Shown: positions 8,717 to 16,424 of the stretch, in pieces
How the letters are laid out: every line of letters starts with the position of its first letter
Numbering within the stretch: the first letter of the stretch is position 1
DNA from: Leifsonia sp. TF02-11
Lineage (GTDB): Bacteria > Actinomycetota > Actinomycetes > Actinomycetales > Microbacteriaceae
Direction: 5' to 3'
DNA: 64,000 nucleotides
NCBI RefSeq assembly: GCF_017565305.1
Contig: NZ_JAGEKP010000007.1
Span: forward strand, 62,001-126,000
Position numbers and translations under genes: made by a program
Notes under the pieces: generated by a model
What the model saw: the letters and a program-made list of their open reading frames with translations, nothing else
Database searches by the model: none
Told to the model about the DNA's origin: nothing

Positions 8717-9375
8717 TGCCCGTTCCCGCCGCTTCCGGAGGCTCGGGAGCTCCGCGTGAGCTGATGCGCGACCGGGTCTACGCCCAGCTCAAGGACGCCA
8801 TCCTCACGGGCGTCCTCCTCCCGGGCGAGCGCCTCGACGAGGCAGAGCTGCGTGCCTGGTTCGGTGTCTCCGGCACCCCGATCCGGCAGGCCCTGCACAC
8901 CCTGAGCCTGGAAGGCCTGGTGCAGACCGCCCCGCAGTCGCACTCCGCCGTCATCGCGCCGCGGCCGGAGCAGGCGCTGGAGACGCTGCAGACGATCGGT
9001 GTGCTGCTCGCCGGCGCCACCCTCCTGGCCCTGCCGAGGCTCGACGCCGACGGCCGCGCCGCGATCGGCACGCAGATCGACGAGGTGATCGCTCAGCTCG
9101 GTGGAGGCGCGGTGCCGGCCATCCAGCGATCCGCCGAGACGCTCTTCACCTCGATTCTGCGCTCGTGCCCGAATCCGGTGCTGATCGAGCTCGTCGCGCG
9201 CGCGGCGCCGTCGCTCGGCTATCACGTGAGCGTCGCCTATCAGGGCCTGCACGCGGACGTCCGCGACATGGCGCACGGGTTCGAGGCGCTCAAGGACGCC
9301 GTCTTCCGCGGCGACGACCGGGAGGCGGTCATCGCGACGAAACGGATCTTCGCCGTGCCGCACCCGACCGCCTGA
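8713..9375 (+). CDS. GntR-family transcriptional regulator, second of a tandem pair
   Basis: A 220-aa paralogue of the preceding gene. The winged helix is strongly conserved between them (VYAQLKDAILTGVLLPGERL, SGTPIRQALHTLSLEGLVQ), and the effector halves share the pattern LETLQTIGV, SCPNPVLIELVAR and AYQGLHADVRD. The GTG at 8713 overlaps the upstream TGA; an ATG at 8716 is equally possible. The pair could form a heterodimer or read two related ligands. No structural gene follows directly: the next element is a manganese riboswitch. Confidence 0.85.
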   Translation: MMPVPAASGGSGAPRELMRDRVYAQLKDAILTGVLLPGERLDEAELRAWFGVSGTPIRQALHTLSLEGLVQTAPQSHSAVIAPRPEQALETLQTIGVLLAGATLLALPRLDADGRAAIGTQIDEVIAQLGGGAVPAIQRSAETLFTSILRSCPNPVLIELVARAAPSLGYHVSVAYQGLHADVRDMAHGFEALKDAVFRGDDREAVIATKRIFAVPHPTA

Positions 9376-9460
9376 CCGGTCTAGCCCTCGAGTTAGGCCG
9401 GGCGAAACGCTGGCAATCCGCCTGAGCGGGCGGGCGCGGGCGCCGCCGTCCGGAAGGAAG

Positions 9461-9591
9461 GGGACCGCGAAGGGGAGTAGCTCCGCACCCGGCTCCCGGG
9501 TGTGCGGGCACGTCGACATACTGGCTCGCGTCGAAGCGGCCCGGCGTGCCTCCCGTGCCACAGCGGCCGGGCGAGCGAGACCTTCGGTCCC
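9461..9591 (+). promoter_or_regulatory. yybP-ykoY manganese riboswitch
   Basis: The 5' side has GAAGGGGAGTAGC (9469-9481) and the 3' side GCGAGACCTTC (9575-9585), the two signature strands of the yybP-ykoY class around its four-way junction. The closing stem is intact: GGGACC (9461-9466) pairs with GGTCCC (9586-9591) and GAAGG (9469-9473) with CCTTC (9581-9585), with a two-base bulge. A hairpin with CCGG-CTC-CCGG core follows at 9483-9507, then a second long arm at about 9536-9573. The class binds Mn2+ and usually turns on manganese exporters. The antiporter gene begins 64 nt downstream; the expression platform lies between. Confidence 0.88.
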
Positions 9592-9655
9592 ACCACGGTG
9601 ACCGGACTCTCCTTGCTGCGTGCTGTCCGGCGCCCTCGACCGAGAGGCCGCACAG

Positions 9656-10975
9656 ATGACGAGAACGCAGAGCACGAGAGGCGAGGCCCGGGCTGCCGCC
9701 TCCGGGACGCCCCGACGACTGCTGATCCCGCTGGGCGTGGTGGCGCTCGTGGCCGCGCAGGGTGTCGTCCTGCGCCTGAGCGGGATCGAGCCCGCGCCGA
9801 TCGTGGGCATCCTGATGTTCGGCCTCGCCATCGTCGCGGCCGCGTTCGCCCTGGCCTGGGCGGGGGAGGCTGCCGAGGTCGACATCTCCGGAGGCCTGGC
9901 CGTCGGACTGCTGGCGATCATCGCGATCCTGCCGGAGTACGCGATCGACCTCTACTTCGCGTTCACCTCCGGGTCGGACCCGAGCCAGGCGCAGTACGCC
10001 GCGGCGAACATGACCGGGTCGAACCGGCTGCTGCTCGGTTTCGGCTGGCCGTTCCTGCTGCTGGTCGCGTTGCTGGTCTATCGGACCGCGCGTGCCCGAC
10101 GCCGGCCCATCGACCCCGGGGTGAGTGTGCGCCCGTTCGCGGTGCGCCTCCCCGCGGACAACCGGGTCGAGCTCGGCCTGCTCGTGATCGCGTCGGTGCT
10201 CACGCTGGTCATCCCGCTGACCGGCAGCATCCCCGTGGTGCTCGGCGTCGGGCTGCTCGCACTGTTCGGCTACTACCTCTGGCGGGTGTCGAGAAGCGAG
10301 AGCGAGGAGCCGGAGCTCGTCGGCGTCCCGCGGGCGATCGGGGCGCTGCCGACCATCGGCCGCCGGGTGACCGTCATCGGCATCTTCGTGGTCTCGGCCG
10401 TGGTCATCCTGCTGCTGGCGGAGCCGTTCGCGCACAGCCTGGTCGCCGGAGGGCGTGCGGCGGGCATCGACGACTTCCTCCTCGTCCAGTGGCTCGCGCC
10501 GCTCGCGTCGGAGGCTCCGGAGTTCGTCATCGCGATCGTCTTCGCCACGCGCGGCAAAGCGGCGATGGGTCTCGGCATCCTGCTCGCCAGCAAGGTCAAC
10601 CAGTGGACGGCCCTGGTCGGCACGCTGCCCATCGCGCACCTCCTGGGCGGTGGCGGCTGGGCGCTGCCGCTCGACGGCCGGCAGGTCGAGGAGTTCGTGC
10701 TCACCGTGGCGCAGACGGTGCTCGGAGTCGCGATGCTGATCGGGCTGCGGTTCTCCGGCCGCTGGGCCGCTGCGCTCGTGGTGCTCTTCGCCGCCACGTT
10801 CGTGTTCACCTCCACGGAGGCGCGCTGGGTGGTCTCGGCCGTCTACGCGATGCTGGCCGTCGTGCTGCTGGCGTGGCACGCGCGTCGTGTGCCCGCGACG
10901 CTGGCCGCGCCGTTCCGCCGGATCGGCACGTCGGGGACGAGGTCGCCGGAGCCGGTCGAGGAACCCGTTCGCTGA
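9656..10975 (+). CDS. CaCA-type cation antiporter, probable Mn2+/Ca2+ exporter
   Basis: A 439-aa polytopic protein with the twin inverted halves of the sodium/calcium exchanger superfamily. Half one contains AIIAILPEYAIDLYFAFTSG (ion-binding Glu in a conserved Pro-Glu pair) and half two contains LAPLASEAPEFVIAIVFA with the matching acidic residue, followed by GLGILLASKVNQWT. A hydrophilic loop near residues 140-215 joins the halves. The ATG at 9656 follows GAGAGG and is preferred over an upstream start at 9620 that would overlap the riboswitch platform. Control by a manganese riboswitch implies manganese export, although homologues are often labelled sodium:calcium or sodium:proton exchangers. 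The 3' end lies in a tandem repeat. Confidence 0.85.
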   Translation: MTRTQSTRGEARAAASGTPRRLLIPLGVVALVAAQGVVLRLSGIEPAPIVGILMFGLAIVAAAFALAWAGEAAEVDISGGLAVGLLAIIAILPEYAIDLYFAFTSGSDPSQAQYAAANMTGSNRLLLGFGWPFLLLVALLVYRTARARRRPIDPGVSVRPFAVRLPADNRVELGLLVIASVLTLVIPLTGSIPVVLGVGLLALFGYYLWRVSRSESEEPELVGVPRAIGALPTIGRRVTVIGIFVVSAVVILLLAEPFAHSLVAGGRAAGIDDFLLVQWLAPLASEAPEFVIAIVFATRGKAAMGLGILLASKVNQWTALVGTLPIAHLLGGGGWALPLDGRQVEEFVLTVAQTVLGVAMLIGLRFSGRWAAALVVLFAATFVFTSTEARWVVSAVYAMLAVVLLAWHARRVPATLAAPFRRIGTSGTRSPEPVEEPVR

Positions 10976-11012
10976 GGAACCCGTTCGCTGAGCAGCCCGT
11001 TCGCTGAGCATC
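10958..11012 (+). repeat. 16-bp tandem repeat, three copies, across the antiporter stop codon
   Basis: GAGGAACCCGTTCGCT occurs at 10958-10973 and 10974-10989, then GAGCAGCCCGTTCGCT at 10990-11005, with a partial fourth copy starting GAGCA. The first copy encodes the last residues and leads into the TGA stop; the others are non-coding. A unit length that is not a multiple of three means slippage could change the C-terminus. Confidence 0.75.
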
Positions 11013-11091
11013 CCCGGTGTGGCAGTGCTCTCGGCTCGACAGCGGCCGGTTCAGCGGCTACCGTGCTTGAGGCCGTGAGGAGGTGACGAGC

Positions 11092-11523
11092 ATGCGACCA
11101 GCCCGTGGACGCTACCGCCGTCCCCTCGTCGTCGCCGCCACCGTGCTCGCACTGGGGCTCACCGGCTGCGCGGGAGGAGACGGCTACTCCGCACAGACCG
11201 CGAGGACCCTCCAGCACGGTGTGCTCGCGGTGGCGACCGCCGCAGAGGCGAACGACCTCGCCGGTGCACAGGCACGGCTGGCCGCCCTCGCGAAGCTGAA
11301 CGACGCCGCCCTGGCGAAGGGCGAGATCAGCAGTGCCCGGCATGCGGCCATCGAGTCCTCTATCGTCGCCGTGCGCGCCGACCTGACCCAGCTGCAGGAT
11401 CAGGTCGAGAAGGAGCGCCTGCAGCAGCAGCTCCAACAGCTCCAGCAGCAACAGCAGCAGCACGACCAGAAGGGGAAGGGCAAGGGCAAGGACAAAGGCG
11501 ACGACCAGGGCGGTGACGGATGA
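11092..11523 (+). CDS. lipoprotein with Gln-rich coiled coil and Lys/Gly-rich tail
   Basis: A 143-aa lipoprotein. A basic N-terminus and hydrophobic core lead to the lipobox LTGC near residue 25. Residues about 35-100 are helical and Ala-rich; residues about 100-125 form a Gln-rich coiled-coil segment (LQQQLQQLQ); and the end is a low-complexity run of Gly, Lys and Asp. The ATG at 11092 is preceded by AGGAGG at good spacing, so the in-frame GTG at 11083 is not needed. Its stop overlaps the kinase start (ATGA), so the two are likely co-translated and functionally linked, perhaps as an external sensor for the kinase. No known domain was recognised. Confidence 0.75.
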   Translation: MRPARGRYRRPLVVAATVLALGLTGCAGGDGYSAQTARTLQHGVLAVATAAEANDLAGAQARLAALAKLNDAALAKGEISSARHAAIESSIVAVRADLTQLQDQVEKERLQQQLQQLQQQQQQHDQKGKGKGKDKGDDQGGDG

Positions 11524-12734
11524 TGCCGACCACCGACGGGATGCAGCAGCCGGCGACCGCTGCGGCCGGGACCCTGATCGCCGACCGGTACCGCATCCTC
11601 GACCGCATCGGCCGCGGCGGCCTGGCCGACGTCTACCGCGCGACCGACGAGGCTCTCGGCAGGGAGGTCGCGCTCAAGATCTTCCGTCCGGAGTTCGCGT
11701 CCGCGGCGGACCTCCGCCGGCAGCAGGACGAGGTGCGCATCCTCGCGACCCGGTCGCACCCGTCGCTGGTGACGCTGTTCGACGCGATCTCGGCCGCCGA
11801 CGGCCGCGCGGTGCTCGTACTGGAGTACGTGAAGGGCACGGACGTGCGCGCGCGGCTGCGATCGGGGGCGATCACCGCCCCTGCGGTCGCCGCGATCGGC
11901 GCCGACATCGCCCGTGCGCTCGCGTACCTCCACGGTGCGGGGGTCGTGCACAGGGACGTCTCGCCGGCGAACGTCCTCCTCCCCGAGTCGACCGCCTCCG
12001 GTGTCGCCGCGAAGCTGACCGATCTGGGCATCGCGCGTCTGGTGGACGACGCCAAGGTCACGGCGACCGGCACCGTGATCGGAACGGCGAGCTACCTCAG
12101 CCCCGAGCAAGCCTCCGGCCGGCCGCTGACCCCGGCGACCGACGTGTACTCGCTGGGACTCGTGCTGCTGGAGTGCCTCACGGGACGGCGGGAGTTCCCC
12201 GGCACGGCCGTGGAGTCCGCCACGGGACGGCTGTCGCGCGACCCCGTGATCCCGGAAGCGCTGGGCGGCGCGTGGGCGGAGCTGTTGCGGGCGATGACGG
12301 CGCGTGACCCCGCACAGCGGCCGACCGCGGGGGAGGCCGCCGTGCAATTGAGCGCACTCCTCGCCGAGGAGGCGCCGACGGCTGTGCTGGCCGCGCCGGA
12401 GGAGGTGCCGACGGCGCCGCTGGCGGCGAGGGACGTCACGACGACGCTGCCGCCGACGCTCCTGCTGCCGACCCCTGCGGCACCGGAGGCTGACGCCGAC
12501 GAGCCTTCACGCTCGGGGCGAGCGACGACCACCGGACGCCGCAGGACCCTCGCGATCATCCTGGCCGTCGACGCCGTGGCGGCCGTCGTCGCCGTGATCC
12601 TGACGATCGGCGCGCTCACCGGGTCGGCGCAGCCCAGCCCCGACCCGGTCGGCAGCTACCCGGCGGTCGGCGGCACGCTCGGCACCCACCTGAAGCAGCT
12701 CGAGCACCAGGTGTCGACGTCGTACGCGCCGTGA
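11520..12734 (+). CDS. membrane Ser/Thr protein kinase (PknB-like)
   Basis: A 404-aa Hanks-type kinase. The kinase domain spans residues about 22-275: glycine loop IGRGGLADVYRA, catalytic Lys in VALKIF, catalytic loop HRDVSPANVLL, metal-binding motif DLG in place of DFG, and an activation segment with GTASYLSPEQ. A Pro/Ala-rich linker follows, then one membrane helix (LAIILAVDAVAAVVAVILTI, residues about 341-362) and a short external tail of about 40 residues with no PASTA repeats. All key residues are present, so activity is expected. It overlaps the upstream lipoprotein gene by 4 bp, suggesting a sensor/kinase unit. Confidence 0.88.
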   Translation: MMPTTDGMQQPATAAAGTLIADRYRILDRIGRGGLADVYRATDEALGREVALKIFRPEFASAADLRRQQDEVRILATRSHPSLVTLFDAISAADGRAVLVLEYVKGTDVRARLRSGAITAPAVAAIGADIARALAYLHGAGVVHRDVSPANVLLPESTASGVAAKLTDLGIARLVDDAKVTATGTVIGTASYLSPEQASGRPLTPATDVYSLGLVLLECLTGRREFPGTAVESATGRLSRDPVIPEALGGAWAELLRAMTARDPAQRPTAGEAAVQLSALLAEEAPTAVLAAPEEVPTAPLAARDVTTTLPPTLLLPTPAAPEADADEPSRSGRATTTGRRRTLAIILAVDAVAAVVAVILTIGALTGSAQPSPDPVGSYPAVGGTLGTHLKQLEHQVSTSYAP

Positions 12735-12740
12735 GCCGCG

Positions 12741-13259
12741 CTATTCCGCCACCGGCCGCCGGAACACCCACGCGACCGTCCCGCGCCACGTCGTGCGCAG
12801 TTCGCGCCCGCGGCGCCATTCCCGCCAGGTGAGCCAGATGATGACCGCGTCGAAGGCCGTCAGGACCGCGACTCCGATCGACGGTTGGGTCACCAGTTCG
12901 TAGACCTGGAAGATCAGGAAGGCCCCAAGCGCCGCCATCGCCCACGGGTAGATGCGACGCGACCCGACGAGCAGCGCGATCACGATCGCGAGCTTCACGA
13001 TGCCGTGGACGAGCAGGTAGACCGCGGCGAACACGATGCTGCCGTGCTGGAGGTGGGCAGCACCGTGCACGATGAGGTTGGCGATGAGGTCGTGCGGGTC
13101 CTCGGCCAGTTCGCCGGACGTCGCACGGGCTGCCGCGTGCTGCAGCTTCGCCGGGGTGACGAAGAGCAGCACGACGCCGCCGACCAGCTCGACCAGGCCG
13201 TCGAGGCCTTTGAACAGCACCCCGATGAGGAAGACGAGGTCGAGGATGCGGTCTCTCAT
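12741..13259 (-). CDS. DUF2127 membrane protein
   Basis: A 172-aa protein with four hydrophobic segments and the hallmarks of DUF2127: an N-terminal helix IGVLFKGLDGLVELVGGVVL, a short polar loop, then HLQHGSIVFAAVYLLVHGIVK with conserved His residues, and VGSRRIYPWAMAALGAFLIFQ. The family is membrane-bound and uncharacterised. AGGAGG lies 3-4 nt before the ATG at 13259. The gene converges on the kinase gene, which ends 6 bp away. Confidence 0.82.
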   Translation of the reverse strand: MRDRILDLVFLIGVLFKGLDGLVELVGGVVLLFVTPAKLQHAAARATSGELAEDPHDLIANLIVHGAAHLQHGSIVFAAVYLLVHGIVKLAIVIALLVGSRRIYPWAMAALGAFLIFQVYELVTQPSIGVAVLTAFDAVIIWLTWREWRRGRELRTTWRGTVAWVFRRPVAE

Positions 13260-13353
13260 CGAGCCTCCTGTGTCGTCGGCGGTGCCGTTCCCTGTCGCGT
13301 CCGCGGTCGACTCCGACGATAGCCCTCGCCGAGATCGGCGCGCTCATCGACGC

Positions 13354-14961
13354 TCAGGCGGGAGGTGCGATCTCCGTCAACGTTCCGTTCGGCCTCAGCT
13401 CCAACCTCCGGGTCAGCCCCAATCGGTCGAGGAACCGCTCGTCATGGCTGACGACGATCACCGCACCCTGGTACTCGCCGAGCGCGTCGACGAGCTGGTC
13501 GACGCTGGCGATGTCGAGGTTGTTGGTGGGCTCGTCCAGCACGAGCAGCTGTGCGGGAGGGTCGGCGAGGAGCAGGCGTGACAGCAGTACTCGGAAGCGC
13601 TCGCCGCCGCTGAGCGACGCGACAGGGCGGTGGACGTCGTCGCCCTTGATCAGCAGACGGCCGAGGCGGTTCCGGATGAGCGAGTCCGGTACGTCCGGCG
13701 CGATCTGCCGCACGTTCTCGAGGGCTCCCACCTTCTCGTCGACGCCGCCGAGGGTCTGGGCGAGGTAGCCGACGCGCGTCGTGTGCAGCCGTCCGCCGGC
13801 ACGACCGGGCACGACCTCGTCGCCGCCGACCAGGGCCTCGAGCAGCGTCGTCTTGCCGACGCCGTTCGCGCCGACGATCGCGACACGCTCCGGGCCCTGC
13901 ACGGTGAAAGTCCGGTCGGTCCCGACGAGTTCGGCGATCCGTCGCCCGGCGGGGACGTCCGGATCGGGCAGCTGCAGGGAGATCCGCTGATCCGGGCGCA
14001 CCCGCGCGGCGGCCTCCTCCCTGGCCGCCTTCGCGGCGTCCAGGCGGTCGTCGAGCCCGCTGCGCAGCTTGCCGGCGGAAGCTTCCGCGCGAGAGGCGAG
14101 CCCGTTCATCAGGATCTTCGAGCCCTTCTTGTTGGCGTTCGCGGTCGAGGCGTTCCTGGCCCGTTTCGCCAGGCGGCTCTCGGCCTCCGCCCGCTGCCGC
14201 TGCTCGGCTTTGACCGCTCGCTCGGCCGAGGCCGCCAACTGCAGGGCCGACGCCTGCTGGGCTTCGAGAGCTGCTTTCCACTCGCTGTACGGGCCGCCGA
14301 ACACGGTCAGCCGACCGGCGTACAGTTCCGCGGTCCGATCCATCCGATCGAGGAGCTCCAGATCGTGGCTGACGACGACGAGCGTCCCCGGCCAGGTCTC
14401 GAGCAGCTCCGCGAGCATCGACCGGGTGGGGCGATCCAGGTTGTTGGTCGGTTCGTCGAGCAGAGTGATCGGGAACCGGCGGACCCGCAGCCCTGAGATC
14501 GCGATGAGCATGACCTCTCCTCCGGAGAGCGTCCGCACCTGACGGTCGAGATCGGCGGACGAGAACCCGATCGCGCGCAGCTGTTCGTCGGCGCGCGCCT
14601 CGATGTCCCAGTCCTCGCCGATCGTCTCGAAGTGTTCCTCGGAGACGTCGCCGGACTCGACGGCCCGGATGGCGTCGACGACCTCCTGGATTCCGAGCAG
14701 ACCGGCGACGGTGGTGTCGCCGCGCCACGTCACCGACTGACGGAGGTAGCCCACCTCGCCGGTCGTCGACACCGTGCCGGAGGTCGGTGTCAGCTCGCCG
14801 GCGATGAGACGGAGCAGCGTGGATTTGCCGGCCCCGTTGTTCCCGACGAGTCCGGTGCGGCCCGGCAGGAACGAGCCGCTGACGTCGGTGATGGCGGACC
14901 GGCCGTCTGGCCAGCTGAAGGAGAGGGCGGACAGGACGATGGAAGACGTGCTGGTAGACAT
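13354..14961 (-). CDS. ABC-F family ATPase (ribosome-associated, antibiotic-resistance type possible)
   Basis: A 535-aa soluble protein with two ABC domains and no membrane segment. Domain 1 has Walker A GNNGAGKSTLLRL near residue 40 and signature LSGGE; domain 2 has GANGVGKTTLLEA near residue 330 and LSGGERFRV, with LDEPTNNLD in each Walker B. A basic, Arg/Lys/Ala-rich linker of about 90 residues separates the domains, the inter-domain arm that reaches the ribosomal P/E site in ABC-F proteins. The ATG at 14961 has GAGG upstream; the frame is open to 15075 but that part is polar and leader-like. The long leader with a short ORF and hairpin suggests attenuation control, as in antibiotic-resistance ABC-Fs. 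Confidence 0.88.
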   Translation of the reverse strand: MSTSTSSIVLSALSFSWPDGRSAITDVSGSFLPGRTGLVGNNGAGKSTLLRLIAGELTPTSGTVSTTGEVGYLRQSVTWRGDTTVAGLLGIQEVVDAIRAVESGDVSEEHFETIGEDWDIEARADEQLRAIGFSSADLDRQVRTLSGGEVMLIAISGLRVRRFPITLLDEPTNNLDRPTRSMLAELLETWPGTLVVVSHDLELLDRMDRTAELYAGRLTVFGGPYSEWKAALEAQQASALQLAASAERAVKAEQRQRAEAESRLAKRARNASTANANKKGSKILMNGLASRAEASAGKLRSGLDDRLDAAKAAREEAAARVRPDQRISLQLPDPDVPAGRRIAELVGTDRTFTVQGPERVAIVGANGVGKTTLLEALVGGDEVVPGRAGGRLHTTRVGYLAQTLGGVDEKVGALENVRQIAPDVPDSLIRNRLGRLLIKGDDVHRPVASLSGGERFRVLLSRLLLADPPAQLLVLDEPTNNLDIASVDQLVDALGEYQGAVIVVSHDERFLDRLGLTRRLELRPNGTLTEIAPPA

Positions 14962-15034
14962 GGCAGAACCTCGAAGATGACGAGAAAGATCGATCGGATG
15001 AGCGGGAGCCCGATCGCTCCGGCGGCGCGAGATG

Positions 15035-15082
15035 GCCACCGGCGACCGGTGGCTACGCTCTGTCGATCTCGTCAATCAGCAC
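15035..15082 (-). promoter_or_regulatory. leader of the ABC-F gene: 9-codon uORF followed by a strong hairpin
   Basis: On the minus strand GTG at 15082 opens a nine-codon ORF (V/M-LIDEIDRA) ending in TAG at 15053. The last G of that stop begins a perfect 8-bp hairpin, GCCACCGG-TCG-CCGGTGGC (15053-15035). A second potential stem (CGATCGG and CCGATCG, 12-nt loop) lies further on at about 15016-14991, followed by a U-containing run. ABC-F resistance genes are often controlled by ribosome stalling on such leader peptides. The uORF lacks a strong Shine-Dalgarno, so this is a candidate only. Confidence 0.35.
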
Positions 15083-15146
15083 GAGGTCACCCTACCAAGC
15101 TCGCAGGGTGACTCGCTCAGTCCGTCAGGACTTCGATCGCTACAGC

Positions 15147-16424
15147 TCAGGGTTCGCGGAGTCCCCAGGTCTGTCCGTAGCCGCCGTCGGACTCGGCGCG
15201 CTCCATGAGTTCGAGGTAGGGGCGGGCGGGGAAGGCTTCGGGGCCGAGGACTCCGGCGCCTTTCCAGGTGCCGGCAGCGAGGAGTTCGAGGGCGATGACG
15301 GGGTTGAGGGCGGTCTGCCAGACGACGCATTGGGCTTCGTATTCGCGCATGGTCCACTCGTTGTCGGCGACGTGGTAGAGGTAGACGCTGCGGGGGAGGC
15401 CGTCTTTTCCGGTGCCGGTGACATGGACGCCGGCGCAGGTCTTGCCGGTCATCCGTGGGCCGATGGTGGCGGGGTCGGGGAGGGCGGCGGCGACGACGTC
15501 GCGCGGGGCGACCTCCACCGGACCGGCGGCCGAGCGGACGCGGAGGGGGTCGGTGGAGTCGAGGCCGAGGAGGTGGAGGGTCTTGAGGACGCCGATGAAC
15601 TCGTCGCCGAGTCCGTACTTGAAGGTGACGCGTTCGGCGTCGAGCCAGCGGGGCATGAGGAGGACTTCCTCGTGCTCGACGTTGACGCACTCGACCTCGC
15701 CGATGCCTTCGGGGAAGTCGAAGACCTCCGGTTCGCTGAACGGCGCGGTGGTGAACCAGCCGCGGTCCTTCTCCCAGACGACCGGTGGGTTGAGGCATTC
15801 CTCGATGGTGGTCCAGATGCTGAACGAGGGGGCGAAGATCTCGTTGCCGTTCTCGTCGCGGACGACGAGGTTGGCGCCGTCCCTGGTTCCGAGCTCGTCG
15901 ATGTGCGAGAACAGTTCGTCGGCGGCGTAGCGGGCGAAGACGTCGGAGAGGCCGGGCTCGACGCCCATGCCGACCAGGGCCAGCCGGCCGGCGGCCTCCC
16001 AATCGTCGGCCTGGGCGAACTGGGCGTCACCGAGTTTGATCCCGGTCTGGCCGTAGGGGTCGGTGTCGTGGGGGTGGGACAGGCTCATCGCCATGTCGAG
16101 GTAGTCGGCCCCGGCGGCGAACGCTCCGGCGAAGATCGACTCGACGAACTTCGGTTCCACCGCGTTCATCACGTGCGTGGCACGGTGTTCGCGGGCGACC
16201 GCGGCGACCGATTCCGCATCGGAGGCGTCGATGCGGGTCGCGGTGAATCGGGCCGCGACCTGCTCGCCGTGCCGGTCGCGGATCCACTGCACCGTGGCCT
16301 CCGCTCTGGCCTGGTCGTAGTCGCTGACCACGATCGCCTCGAAGAAGGAGCGGCGGGCGGCGATCTTCGCGATGGCGTTACCGACACCGCCGGCACCGAT
16401 CAAAAGGATGCGCATGAGGTTCAT
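15147..16424 (-). CDS. saccharopine dehydrogenase-family NAD(P) oxidoreductase
   Basis: A 425-aa protein with an N-terminal Rossmann fold starting MRILLIGAGGVGNAIAKI and the family region HVMNAVEPKFVESIFAG, then an extended catalytic half (ALVGMGVEPGLSDVFARYA, VWQTALNPVIALELL). Relatives include lysine/saccharopine dehydrogenases and carboxynorspermidine synthases, which form or break C-N bonds of amino acids with NAD(P)H. The ATG at 16424 overlaps the kinase stop (ATGA); an ATG at 16415 with GGAG upstream is the alternative. It is last in the four-gene operon reading left from 18656. Its presence beside a SIS isomerase and kinase suggests an amine-containing sugar or opine-like substrate, which is inference. 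Confidence 0.82.
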   Translation of the reverse strand: MNLMRILLIGAGGVGNAIAKIAARRSFFEAIVVSDYDQARAEATVQWIRDRHGEQVAARFTATRIDASDAESVAAVAREHRATHVMNAVEPKFVESIFAGAFAAGADYLDMAMSLSHPHDTDPYGQTGIKLGDAQFAQADDWEAAGRLALVGMGVEPGLSDVFARYAADELFSHIDELGTRDGANLVVRDENGNEIFAPSFSIWTTIEECLNPPVVWEKDRGWFTTAPFSEPEVFDFPEGIGEVECVNVEHEEVLLMPRWLDAERVTFKYGLGDEFIGVLKTLHLLGLDSTDPLRVRSAAGPVEVAPRDVVAAALPDPATIGPRMTGKTCAGVHVTGTGKDGLPRSVYLYHVADNEWTMREYEAQCVVWQTALNPVIALELLAAGTWKGAGVLGPEAFPARPYLELMERAESDGGYGQTWGLREP

